Source: an uncultured Ectothiorhodospiraceae bacterium
GTDB lineage: Bacteria; Pseudomonadota; Gammaproteobacteria; XJ16; Halofilaceae
Direction: 5' to 3'
Assembly (NCBI GenBank): GCA_913055615.1
Contig: CAJXKK010000025.1
Span: 1-36,169 of the forward strand
Length of the DNA stretch: 36,169 nt
Part shown: positions 16,292-23,855 of the stretch, piece by piece
Numbering within the stretch: position 1 is the first letter of the stretch
Layout: each line of letters opens with the position of its first letter
The notes under the pieces: generated by a model
Seen by the model: the letters and a program-made list of their open reading frames with translations, nothing else
Told to the model about the DNA's origin: nothing
Database searches by the model: none
Position numbers and translations under genes: made by a program

Positions 16292-17458
16292 ATGCCCACC
16301 AGGGCCAAACCTCCACTGATTACCCTCCTGCGCGCAGGCGCCGTCCACACACCGGACGCCACCGACGCCACGGAGATCCTGATTGCCGACGGCCGCATCG
16401 CGGCACTCGGGCGCGGCCTCACGGTCCCCGACGGCTGGCCGGTCGAGATCATCGACGCCACGAACCTGACCGCCGTGCCGGCCTTCATCGACCAGCACGC
16501 CCATGTCACGGGCGGCGGCGGCGAGGGCGGTTGCGGCACGCGCTGCCCCGCGATGACGGCCGACGAGATCGCCTGCATGGGTATCGCGACCGTGGTCGGC
16601 GTCCTCGGGACCGACAGCGTCAGCCGCTTACCCGCGGACCTGCTCGCCGCCGTCCGCGGACTGCGCGCGGACGGCATCGACGCGTACATGTACACCGGCG
16701 CCTATCGCGTGCCGGCGCCCACGCTCACTGGCGACGTCCAGCGCGACCTCGCCTGGATCCCCGAGGTCATCGGCGTCGGCGAGATCGCGATCTCCGACCA
16801 CCGCTCCAGCCAGCCCAGCCAGGAAGAGATCGCGCGCCTGGTCAGCGAGGCCCGCGTCGGTGGCATGCTCGCCGGCAAGCGAGGCATCTGCCACTTCCAC
16901 GTGGGCGACGGCCACCGCGGCCTCGAGCCCCTGCGCCGGCTGCTGTCGGAAACGGAGATCCCGCCCGACCAGGTCATCCCGACCCATGTGAACCGGCGCC
17001 ACGAACTGCTCGAAGAGGCCGCCGAGTACGCGAAGATGCACGGCGCGACCGTCGACGTCACCGCCTTCGATGACTGCCCCGGCGACAGCGAATTCTCCGC
17101 CTACAACGCGGTGGTCGAACTGCTCGGCCGGGGTGTCCCGGCCGATCGCATCACTCTGAGCTCCGACTGCAACGGCAGCCTGCCCGAGTTCGACGCCAAC
17201 GGCGACTACGCCGGCATGCGCGTCGCCCGCAATACGGAACTGCTGGGCGCATGGCAGAAGCTCGTGCGCGACGGCGTCCTGGGGCTCGGGGACGCGCTCG
17301 GACTGGTCGCCGGCAACGTCGCCCGCGTGCTCGGGCTGCAGCGGCACAAGGGCCGTCTGGCCACCGGTTTCGCCGCCGATATCGCGTTGATCGACGCGGA
17401 CCTGCAGCCGCGCCAGACGTTCGCCGCCGGGCGCCGGATCTTCCTGGACGCCGGCTGA
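16292..17458 (+). CDS. iadA: Isoaspartyl dipeptidase, probable last step of cyanophycin breakdown
   Basis: This 388-residue amidohydrolase hydrolyses beta-aspartyl dipeptides. Motifs: DQHAHVTGGGGEGG (metal His69 and His71, catalytic Glu78), MYTGAYR with Tyr138, GEIAISDHRSS (162-172), HFHVGDG, THVNRRHE (metal His232 and Arg235), and LSSDCNGSLPEFD with the catalytic Asp. These match the IadA family throughout. The position of the carboxylated lysine known from E. coli (Lys162) is apparently occupied by Gly163-Glu164 here. Following cphB-cphA, it would split beta-Asp-Arg into Asp and Arg. The ATG at 16292 has only a weak Shine-Dalgarno (GGAA). It may be transcribed with cphBA through the REP pair, or separately. 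Confidence 0.92.
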   Translation: MPTRAKPPLITLLRAGAVHTPDATDATEILIADGRIAALGRGLTVPDGWPVEIIDATNLTAVPAFIDQHAHVTGGGGEGGCGTRCPAMTADEIACMGIATVVGVLGTDSVSRLPADLLAAVRGLRADGIDAYMYTGAYRVPAPTLTGDVQRDLAWIPEVIGVGEIAISDHRSSQPSQEEIARLVSEARVGGMLAGKRGICHFHVGDGHRGLEPLRRLLSETEIPPDQVIPTHVNRRHELLEEAAEYAKMHGATVDVTAFDDCPGDSEFSAYNAVVELLGRGVPADRITLSSDCNGSLPEFDANGDYAGMRVARNTELLGAWQKLVRDGVLGLGDALGLVAGNVARVLGLQRHKGRLATGFAADIALIDADLQPRQTFAAGRRIFLDAG

Positions 17459-17498
17459 CGGTCGGCGGCCTGTTCGCCCCCGGTACGGATCCGACCGC

Positions 17499-18368
17499 AT
17501 GAACCACGACGCCGAGGAAATCGAGCTCCCGGTCGGCCAGTTACGGCTCACGGCGCGCGTGCACGGTCCGGCCGATGGCATCCCGGTACTCGCCCTCCAC
17601 GGCTGGCTCGACAACGCCGCGAGCTTCGAGCCGCTGGCGCCGCTGCTGGAAGGTGTCCGCCTCGTCGCACTCGATCTGCCCGGGCACGGGCATTCCGACC
17701 ACCGGCCCGCCGGCGCGCACTACCACTTCATCGATTACGTGGAAGACGTCCTCGGCGCCGCCGACGCGCTCGGCTGGGAACGTTTCGCCCTGCTCGGACA
17801 CTCGCTCGGCGGCGCCGTGGCGACCTTCGTCGCCGGTGCCTGCCCTGAGCGCATTGCCCGCCTCGCCCTGATCGAGGCGCTCGGCCCGCTCACCGAACAC
17901 CCGGACGAGACCCCGCGGCGGCTGGCGCATGCGCTTGACCGTATGCGCGCGCGCAGCGACCGCCCGGCGTGGACGTATCCCACGATCGAGCAGGCGATCG
18001 AGGCGCGGCAGGCGGCCGGCGGCCTGGATGAAGCCGCCGCGCGTCTGCTGGTCGAGCGCGCCACGGTCGCGGTCGAGGGCGGCGGGGTGCAGTGGCGCAG
18101 CGACCGCCGCCTGCGCCTGCCGGCGCCGTATCGATTCACGGAGGATCAGGTGCTCGCCCTACTGCGGGCCATCCGCGCCCCGACCCGCCTCGCGGTCGGC
18201 GACCGCGGCCTGCCGCCGATGGCGCGCCCGGCGCTGGAACAGCGCGTCGCGGCCATCGGCGACCTCACGATCGACCACCTCGAGGGGCATCATCACCTCC
18301 ACATGGAGACGCCACGGCCCGTGGCCGACGCGCTCGGCCCCTTCCTCGCCGCTCCGCTGCGCTCGTAA
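17499..18368 (+). CDS. Alpha/beta hydrolase (serine hydrolase-like)
   Basis: This 289-residue alpha/beta-fold hydrolase has an oxyanion-hole region ALHGWLDNAASF (32-43), DLPGHGHSDHRP (59-70), the nucleophile elbow LLGHSLGGAVA with Ser102, and a late His in LEGHHHLHMETP (about residue 270). It resembles the SERHL/MEST-like branch of soluble hydrolases. The substrate is unknown. It lies 40 bases after iadA on the same strand and could be co-transcribed, but nothing in the sequence ties it to cyanophycin. The ATG at 17499 begins just before the first beta strand; the ribosome site is weak. Confidence 0.85.
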   Translation: MNHDAEEIELPVGQLRLTARVHGPADGIPVLALHGWLDNAASFEPLAPLLEGVRLVALDLPGHGHSDHRPAGAHYHFIDYVEDVLGAADALGWERFALLGHSLGGAVATFVAGACPERIARLALIEALGPLTEHPDETPRRLAHALDRMRARSDRPAWTYPTIEQAIEARQAAGGLDEAAARLLVERATVAVEGGGVQWRSDRRLRLPAPYRFTEDQVLALLRAIRAPTRLAVGDRGLPPMARPALEQRVAAIGDLTIDHLEGHHHLHMETPRPVADALGPFLAAPLRS

Positions 18369-18754
18369 GGTCGGATTTCGATCGGAGGGAGCTAGTGGGC
18401 CATCAGGAGAAAGTCAAAATCACCGCACGCCAGGGCGCGGAGCCCGCTAAGGAACGTCTGATTGTCGGGAGTACTGTAGGTCGGCCGGTTGTAATCAGAG
18501 CTTCCCTAAGGAAAGGCAAACCCGGGGCGGCTGACGAGCAGACGGTGCATGCCGGCAGTTGCCTTACGGCATGCGCCTTTACAGGACCGTGACCTCGACC
18601 ACCGGGAGGCTACCTTCGGTCTCAAGCCGGTATACGGGGTATCCCTCCAGATTTTCCTTACTCTGTTTTGCCTTCTCTTGGCGAGCTCCGCGTCCTGGCG
18701 TGAGGCGATTTTGACTTTCTCGAGTATGCCCCGCCTGTACGGCGGGAACGATCA
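18369..18754. repeat. Composite nested inverted-repeat region upstream of dcm
   Basis: No gene is evident in these 386 bases. Outer arms: 18407-18451 and 18677-18721 are inverted copies, 40 of 45 bases identical (GAGAAAGTCAAAATC...). Inner arms: 18448-18464 and 18492-18508 are inverted, 13 of 17. A further hairpin has arms GCATGCCG/CGGCATGC at about 18547-18574, and CCCGCC-TGTAC-GGCGGG lies at 18730-18746. The pattern (CACGCCAGGACGCGGAGC) resembles degenerate dispersed repeats seen in many proteobacteria. Adjacent frames read through the repeats only by chance. Confidence 0.7.
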
Positions 18755-18769
18755 CGGACATAATGTCCG
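18755..18769. promoter_or_regulatory. Probable operator for Dcm autorepression, over the -10 box
   Basis: CGGACATAATGTCCG is a perfect 15-bp palindrome with a central A. Half-sites GGACA/TGTCC are those of the operator that the related methyltransferase M.SsoII binds through its N-terminal HTH to repress its own gene. The centre contains CATAAT (18759-18764), a candidate -10 box that would start transcription near 18771, 25 bases before the ATG at 18796. No good -35 is seen. Confidence 0.65.
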
Positions 18770-18795
18770 CACTCCTTCCCACCGGTAATCCGATC

Positions 18796-20106
18796 ATGAC
18801 GGACGCCCCTGACGCCGACCGCGCCCTGCGTTCCGCGCTGCAACTGTTCACGCCGACGGAACTGGCCCGCGGACTCGGTGTCTGCGATCGCACCGTGCGC
18901 CGCTGGATCCGCGGGCAACCGGCGGTCCCGGCCCACTGGTCCGCGGCGATCGGCGGGCTGATGCGCGACTGGACCGCGAACGCGCCGGCCGGCACCGGCG
19001 CGTTCCGCTTCATCGACCTGTTCGCCGGCATCGGCGGCATCCGCCGCGGCTTCGAGGACGCCGGTGGCCACTGCGTGTTCTCGAGCGAATGGGACCGCTT
19101 CGCCCTGCAGACCTACCGCGCGAACTTCGGCAATGAGGACGAGGAGATCCACGCGGATCTGCGGGCAATAACGGCCGCCTCGGACGAGACCGCCGCGAAC
19201 AGCCGCAACATCCGCACACGGATCCCCGATCACGACGTGCTGCTGGCCGGTTTCCCCTGCCAGCCTTTCTCGCTCGCCGGGGTATCCAAGAAGAACAGCC
19301 TCGGACGCCGCCACGGTTTCATGTGCGAGGCACAGGGCACACTCTTTTTCGATGTCGCCCGGATCCTGGAGGTCAAGCGCCCGCGCGCCTTTGTGCTCGA
19401 GAACGTCAAGAACCTCCGCGGCCACGACGGCGGCCGGACGTATGCCGTCATCCGCCGGGTACTCGAGGAGGACCTCGGTTACCGCGTATACGATCGGGTC
19501 ATCGACGCAAAGGGCTTCGTCCCGCAGCACCGCGAGCGCATCTACATGGTCGGCTTCCGCGAGGACGTCCCGTTCGGCTGGGACCAGTTGGCGTTCCCCG
19601 AACCCGACGCGCGGACGCTCGGCGACGTCCTGCACCCGGAGGATGGCAGCGAGGTGCCGGAACGCCATTACACCGTCGGCGATCAGGCCGAAGTGGCGGA
19701 ACGTTACACCCTGAGTGCCCACCTGTGGCAGTACCTGCAGGATTACCGCAAGAAACACGAGGCGGCCGGCAACGGCTTCGGTTTCAGCCGGGTCGGACCG
19801 GGTGACACCGCCCGTACGCTGTCCGCGCGTTACCACAAGGATGGCTCCGAGATCCTGATCGACCGCGGCGAGGGGCAGCGCCCGCGCCGCCTGACGCCGC
19901 GCGAATGCGCCCGTCTGATGGGCTTCGGCGATGACTTCGCGATCCCCGTCTCCGACACCCAGGCGTATCGCCAGTTCGGCAATTCGGTCGCCGTGCCGGT
20001 CATCCGCGAGATCGCACGCACCATGATCCCGCAGCTGCTGGCTCAGATGCAGGCCGATCGCAATGCACCACAGCTGAAACTGGCGATGGAGACCGCCACG
20101 GCATGA
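18796..20106 (+). CDS. dcm: Dcm-type DNA (cytosine-5) methyltransferase with N-terminal HTH
   Basis: This 436-residue C5-methyltransferase is very similar in motif order to E. coli Dcm and M.EcoRII/M.SsoII, which methylate the inner cytosine of CCWGG or CCNGG. Residues 1-65 form a helix-turn-helix-like region (FTPTELARGLGVCDRTVRRWIRG). Motif I is FIDLFAGIGGIRRGF (72-86). Motif IV is GFPCQPFSLAGVSKKNS with catalytic Cys155. Then ENVKNL, QHRERIYMVGF, the target-recognition stretch, LSARYHKDGSEILIDRG, PRRLTPRECARLMGF and QAYRQFGNSVAVPV. The near-identity to Dcm over the target region suggests CCWGG, but that needs testing. The start 18796 is preferred: the earlier ATG at 18763 lies inside the palindrome and the candidate -10. 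The gene overlaps vsr by 4 bases (ATGA). No cognate restriction enzyme gene is visible. Confidence 0.95.
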   Translation: MTDAPDADRALRSALQLFTPTELARGLGVCDRTVRRWIRGQPAVPAHWSAAIGGLMRDWTANAPAGTGAFRFIDLFAGIGGIRRGFEDAGGHCVFSSEWDRFALQTYRANFGNEDEEIHADLRAITAASDETAANSRNIRTRIPDHDVLLAGFPCQPFSLAGVSKKNSLGRRHGFMCEAQGTLFFDVARILEVKRPRAFVLENVKNLRGHDGGRTYAVIRRVLEEDLGYRVYDRVIDAKGFVPQHRERIYMVGFREDVPFGWDQLAFPEPDARTLGDVLHPEDGSEVPERHYTVGDQAEVAERYTLSAHLWQYLQDYRKKHEAAGNGFGFSRVGPGDTARTLSARYHKDGSEILIDRGEGQRPRRLTPRECARLMGFGDDFAIPVSDTQAYRQFGNSVAVPVIREIARTMIPQLLAQMQADRNAPQLKLAMETATA

Positions 20107-20558
20107 CGGACATCATGGACGCGGCGACCCGCAGTCGCCTCATGGCCCGCGTCCGCGCCACCGATACCAAACCCGAGGTCGCCCTGCGCCGGGCCCTGTT
20201 CGCGCTCGGTTTCCGCTATCGCCTGTACCGCAAAGACCTGCCCGGCAAGCCCGATATCGTGTTGCCGAAGTACCACGCCGTCATCTTCATCCACGGCTGC
20301 TTCTGGCACGGCCATGACTGCGAACTGTTCCGGCTGCCGAAGACACGGCCGGAGTTCTGGCAAGCGAAGATCGATGCCAACCGCGAACGCGACGCCCGCA
20401 ACCGGACACGTCTTGAAGAGGCCGGCTGGCGCTCGCTGGAGATCTGGGAATGCGCCATGCGCGGCCGCGGGCGCTGGGATTTCGAACAGCTCGTACGGGC
20501 CGTCAGCGACTGGATCGTCTCCAACCACGACAGCACCGAGGTCCACGGTCGGACCTGA
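20103..20558 (+). CDS. vsr: Very short patch repair endonuclease
   Basis: This 151-residue endonuclease nicks beside T:G mismatches produced when 5-methylcytosine in Dcm sites deaminates, starting very short patch repair. Motifs: RSRLMARVRATDTKPEVALRRALFALGFRYRLY (about 11-43), PGKPDIVLPKYHAVIFIHGCFWHGHDC (48-74, with the catalytic Asp in KPDIV and the zinc-binding Cys/His cluster), RPEFWQAKIDANRERD, and WECAMRGR. Order and length match E. coli Vsr. The ATG at 20103 overlaps the dcm stop, as in E. coli; a second Met at 20115 is possible. It is co-transcribed and translationally coupled with dcm. Confidence 0.95.
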   Translation: MTDIMDAATRSRLMARVRATDTKPEVALRRALFALGFRYRLYRKDLPGKPDIVLPKYHAVIFIHGCFWHGHDCELFRLPKTRPEFWQAKIDANRERDARNRTRLEEAGWRSLEIWECAMRGRGRWDFEQLVRAVSDWIVSNHDSTEVHGRT

Positions 20559-20565
20559 GCCCTGC

Positions 20566-20595
20566 GGAAGCACTCACCATAGTGACAGTGCTTCC
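20566..20595 (+). terminator. Hairpin after vsr
   Basis: A perfect 9-bp stem GGAAGCACT / AGTGCTTCC with a 12-base loop starts 8 bases after the vsr stop. No T-run follows; it overlaps the left arm of the dispersed repeat that begins at 20594. Confidence 0.45.
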
Positions 20596-20685
20596 CGGAT
20601 TCCGGCTGGCGCCTTCATCCGGGCTACGCGGCTGCCGGGCCCGGTACACCCGTAGCCCGGATGCAGCCGCAGGCGGAATCCGGGG
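20594..20685. repeat. Inverted pair of a dispersed palindromic repeat
   Basis: Arms 20594-20628 (CCCGGATTCCGGCTGGCGCC...) and 20651-20685 are inverted copies of the common gammaproteobacterial repeat GTAGCCCGGATG-AAGGC-GGAATCCGGG. A third unit lies at 27003-27031. It sits between convergent vsr and the mscS-type gene. Confidence 0.75.
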
Positions 20686-20697
20686 CGCCCGTCCGGT

Positions 20698-22992
20698 TCA
20701 GGCCTTGTCGCCCGCCGATCCATCCTCATCGCCGGGCGGATCTTCCGACGTCCGCTGATCCAGCAGCCGCAGGTTTGCGGCAGGGGCCGATCCGTCCTTG
20801 TCGTGGCCGAAGTACACGGTCGTGTGCGGGAACGGGATTTCGATACCCGCGGCATCGAAGTGCTGTTTGACCAGCCGATTGTAAGCACGCCCCACACGCC
20901 ATTGCTCGCCCGGTGTGGTCTTGATGCGTATCCGGATATTCACCGAACTGGTATCGAAGGCGGTCACGCCGCTGATCTCGAGGTCGCCCAGGATTTCGGG
21001 GCCCATCTCGGGATCTTCGCGCAGTTCCTCGAAGGCGGCGATCAGGTGCTTGATGACCTCGTCGGTATTCTCGCGGTAGGCGACGCCGTAGACCCCGACG
21101 TGATACGCGAAGTCGCGCATGTAGTTGGAGACCGTATCGACCGAGGAGAACGGCACGATGTGGAACGTCCCGGCCAGGTCGCGGATACCGACGGAGCGGA
21201 TGCTCAGTCGCTCGGCCGTACCGCTGATGCCGCCGGCATCGATCCAGTCGCCGGTATTGATCGCATTCTCCAGCTGGATGAACACGCCACCGATGATGTC
21301 CTGCACGAGCTTCTGGGCGCCGAAACCGATCGCCAGGCCCAACACGCCGGCGCCGGCGAGCAGCGGCCCGATATTGATGCCCAGTTCGGACAGCAGGATC
21401 ATCCCGGCCATCGTAACGATCACCACCGCTACCGCGTTGCGGAACAGCGCCAGCAGCGTGCGCTGGCGTGCACTCGGGCCACCTCTGCCGGTGTGGTCGG
21501 TGAGCCAGTAATCGACCCAGCTCGCGATCGCGATCCACGCGACCACGGCTACCACGATGATCGCCAAAATCGAGGCGAGCGAGGTCACCACGGCGAGTCC
21601 GGATTCGGACGCCAGCCAGGTGGCGAGGTCGAATATCTGCCAGCCGTCCAGTACCAGCGCCAGCACCAGCACCACGATCACGATCCGGATGGCCTGGAGC
21701 CCGCGCGGCACGAACGCGTTCAGGCGCGGCTCCAGCAGCGGGAATTTCTCACGCGTGGCCTCAGGGAGGCGGATGCCGCGGCTGATGGCCCGGCGGATCA
21801 CGCTGGCGATGAGGATGCCGAAACCGATCGCGAGCAGGCTCTGCAGCGTCGCCCGTGCCATGAACGGCAACGCCTCTTCCGGGCGCACCAGCAGCACGGC
21901 GGTCAATCCAAGCAGATAGCCGATCGCCGCCAGGTGCCACATCCGCGCGAGCACCGCCGCGCTCACCCGGGTCGAGCCGAGCGCCGCATGCTGCGACCAT
22001 CCCTCCAGCAGGCGGCGCACGCGCGCCCGGTTCTGCAGGATGATCGACAGCGCGTAGACGAAACCGATCGCCACCACGAGCACGTAGAGCACCTGCGCCA
22101 ACGCCGGCGACAGCACGGTGCGCACGAGCGGCACGGCCACCAGCGCGCCGTAGCCGACGAAACTCGTCAGATGGGCGAGCCAGGTGTTCCAGTAGGCCGC
22201 CTCCTCGCTTGTGATCCGCAGCAGCCGCAGGCCATCGTCGCGCGCGGCGAACACGACCCGCACGAGCAGCTTGATCCCCTCGATCAGGACAAAGGCATTC
22301 AGGAACAGCAGCAGGCGCGTATCGGCGACCCCGCTCTCGCCGAGGGCGAACAGGGCGATCGCCCAGCCAACCAGCCAGGCGAGGGCGATGGCGGCAGCAT
22401 CGATCAGCAATGCCAGCAGCACGCCCCCGGAACGGCGCATGACGCCGGCGACATCGCGACCTACGAGCACCCACCGATTGATCCGGGCAAACGATGTCCG
22501 GGCGGCAAACCGCAGCAGCAGGAAGGCCGCGGCGGTACCGACGATCAGGAGACCGAGCTCCGATGCGTCCTTCCCGAGGACGCCCCAGTCGACGCCGGGG
22601 CCTGAACCGATCGACTGCAATGCGACGAGTGCCCGCTGTAATCGCTCGACGAACTCCCCGGCGATGGCCTGGCTGGTGGCGGCGATCCGCTCCGGCAGGG
22701 AGGCGCCCTTGTTCGCGGCGTCGACGCCGTCCGCCGCGGCGCCCTCCTCCGCGGCGATGCGCCGCAGGTCCTCGATCAGGCGCTGACGCCCGGCCTCATC
22801 CTCAAGCAGGTCGGCCAGCGTGGCCGCGGAGGTTTTTGCGGGCTCCGTCTCCGCCTCCTCCGCCGCCTTCGTCTGCTGCTGGGCCTGCAGTGCCGGGGTC
22901 GCCGCTCCCGCCGCTGCGACGAGTCCCCCGAGCACCACCAGGGCCAGGAACGCGCGGCCACCCGCGCGTGTGCATGTACGGATGAATGACAT
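20698..22992 (-). CDS. MscS-family mechanosensitive channel, YbiO-like
   Basis: This 764-residue inner-membrane channel opens under membrane tension to release solutes on osmotic downshock. It has a signal peptide (about 1-38), a periplasmic helical region to about 155 (rich in Ala, Glu, Gln), and then about ten hydrophobic segments from about 163 to 560. The MscS pore helix and beta domain follow: LGINIGPLLAGAGVLGLAIGFGAQKLVQDIIGGVFIQLENAINTGDWIDAGG, then VGIRDLAGTFHIVPFSSVDTVSNY. The C-terminal cytoplasmic cage ends IEIPFPHTTVYFG. Architecture and length resemble E. coli YbiO. The ATG at 22992 follows GAGGGAATCACG; the 25-residue upstream extension is not conserved-looking. Such channels are expected in an organism facing salt shifts. 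Confidence 0.9.
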   Translation of the reverse strand: MSFIRTCTRAGGRAFLALVVLGGLVAAAGAATPALQAQQQTKAAEEAETEPAKTSAATLADLLEDEAGRQRLIEDLRRIAAEEGAAADGVDAANKGASLPERIAATSQAIAGEFVERLQRALVALQSIGSGPGVDWGVLGKDASELGLLIVGTAAAFLLLRFAARTSFARINRWVLVGRDVAGVMRRSGGVLLALLIDAAAIALAWLVGWAIALFALGESGVADTRLLLFLNAFVLIEGIKLLVRVVFAARDDGLRLLRITSEEAAYWNTWLAHLTSFVGYGALVAVPLVRTVLSPALAQVLYVLVVAIGFVYALSIILQNRARVRRLLEGWSQHAALGSTRVSAAVLARMWHLAAIGYLLGLTAVLLVRPEEALPFMARATLQSLLAIGFGILIASVIRRAISRGIRLPEATREKFPLLEPRLNAFVPRGLQAIRIVIVVLVLALVLDGWQIFDLATWLASESGLAVVTSLASILAIIVVAVVAWIAIASWVDYWLTDHTGRGGPSARQRTLLALFRNAVAVVIVTMAGMILLSELGINIGPLLAGAGVLGLAIGFGAQKLVQDIIGGVFIQLENAINTGDWIDAGGISGTAERLSIRSVGIRDLAGTFHIVPFSSVDTVSNYMRDFAYHVGVYGVAYRENTDEVIKHLIAAFEELREDPEMGPEILGDLEISGVTAFDTSSVNIRIRIKTTPGEQWRVGRAYNRLVKQHFDAAGIEIPFPHTTVYFGHDKDGSAPAANLRLLDQRTSEDPPGDEDGSAGDKA

Positions 22993-23160
22993 CGTGATTC
23001 CCTCGCACCGACGGCAACGCTGACGGACCGGACTCGCCAGAACGGACATTGTAATCGTTCCATGCACCGGTTGCGGGAGCCGAAGCGATCATCGAATCGA
23101 CCTCGTGAGGTACCATCGGCGTGGCCCCATCAGGTGGCCAACAGCGACGGGAGGCGTGCG

Positions 23161-23421
23161 ATGAAAAAGGTGAAAAACGAAGCGGAGCTGGTCAAGGAGG
23201 CACTGCGGCGCGGCATGGAGTACGGCAAGCAGCGCGGGGTGGTCGAGTTCGAGGCGACCGATTCCCAGGACGACAAGCTCACCTTCGTCTACCGCCTGCT
23301 GGTCCACGATGGGCTGATCCAGCCGCTGGCGCGCGGCGATGAGTCGCTGCCGAAGATCAAGCACAAGCTGGCACAGTGGGTACTGAAACAGCTGCCGCAG
23401 GATCACCCGCTGCGGCAATAA
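23161..23421 (+). CDS. DUF5062 family protein
   Basis: This 86-residue protein of the gammaproteobacterial DUF5062 family carries KKVKNEAELVKEALRRGMEYGKQRG at the N terminus, VEFEATDSQDDKLTFVYRLLVHDGLIQPLA in the middle, and KIKHKLAQWVLKQLPQDHPLR at the end. It is all-helical and cytoplasmic, with no known function. The ATG at 23161 follows GGAGGCGTGCG, a good ribosome site. The stop is 5 bases before arfB, so the two are probably one transcript. Confidence 0.85.
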   Translation: MKKVKNEAELVKEALRRGMEYGKQRGVVEFEATDSQDDKLTFVYRLLVHDGLIQPLARGDESLPKIKHKLAQWVLKQLPQDHPLRQ

Positions 23422-23426
23422 CGGTC

Positions 23427-23840
23427 ATGCTGCGGATATCCCGACAGCTCGGCATCCCGGACGACGAGATCGAGATCTCGGCCATCCGCGCGGGTGGCCC
23501 TGGCGGGCAGCACGTCAACAAGAACGCGACGGCCGTACACCTGCGCTTCGATATCCGCGCCTCCTCGCTGCCGGAGGTCTACCAGACCCGCCTGCTGGCG
23601 ATGCAGGACCACCGCATCACGGCCGAAGGCGTGGTGGTGATCAAGGCGCGCAAGCACCGCAGCCGGGAGCTGAACATCCAGAGTGCCCTGCAACGCCTGC
23701 GCGAGCTGATCCAGGCGGCTGGTACCACGCCAAAAACGCGGCGGCCCACGCGGCCGAGCCGGCGCGCGCGACAGCGGCGCACGGACGAGAAGAAACAGCG
23801 CGGGCGCATCAAGGCGTTGCGCAAGGGGCCGGTCGACTGA
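23427..23840 (+). CDS. arfB: ArfB (YaeJ) ribosome-rescue peptidyl-tRNA hydrolase
   Basis: This 137-residue protein rescues ribosomes stalled at the 3' end of mRNA by hydrolysing peptidyl-tRNA. The catalytic GGQ motif is in IRAGGPGGQHVNKNATAVHLRFDI (about 20-43), followed by TAEGVVVIKARKHRSRELN and a long basic C-terminal tail (RRPTRPSRRARQRR...KKQRGRIKALRKG). The tail enters the empty mRNA channel in ArfB. Length and tail distinguish it from the larger release factors. The ATG at 23427 starts directly at the conserved domain, 5 bases after the DUF5062 stop. Confidence 0.94.
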   Translation: MLRISRQLGIPDDEIEISAIRAGGPGGQHVNKNATAVHLRFDIRASSLPEVYQTRLLAMQDHRITAEGVVVIKARKHRSRELNIQSALQRLRELIQAAGTTPKTRRPTRPSRRARQRRTDEKKQRGRIKALRKGPVD

Positions 23841-23855
23841 ACCGCGCCCGCCCAA

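Noticed and set aside
17499-18368. Alpha/beta hydrolase as a proven cyanophycin enzyme
   Set aside because: Position alone links it to iadA; the motifs fit a general serine hydrolase of unknown substrate, so no pathway role is claimed.
18579-19040. 153-codon minus frame spanning the repeats and the dcm start
   Set aside because: Its apparent protein tail is the inverted repeat itself and the rest is antisense to dcm.
18400-20700. Possible CRISPR array or complete restriction-modification system around dcm
   Set aside because: Repeats are inverted, not evenly spaced direct repeats with spacers, and no endonuclease, helicase or Cas gene is present.
20803-22605. 600-codon open frame antisense to the MscS-type channel
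   Set aside because: The translation is Asp/His/Gln/Arg repeats without a motif, while the minus strand carries a clear MscS pore domain.
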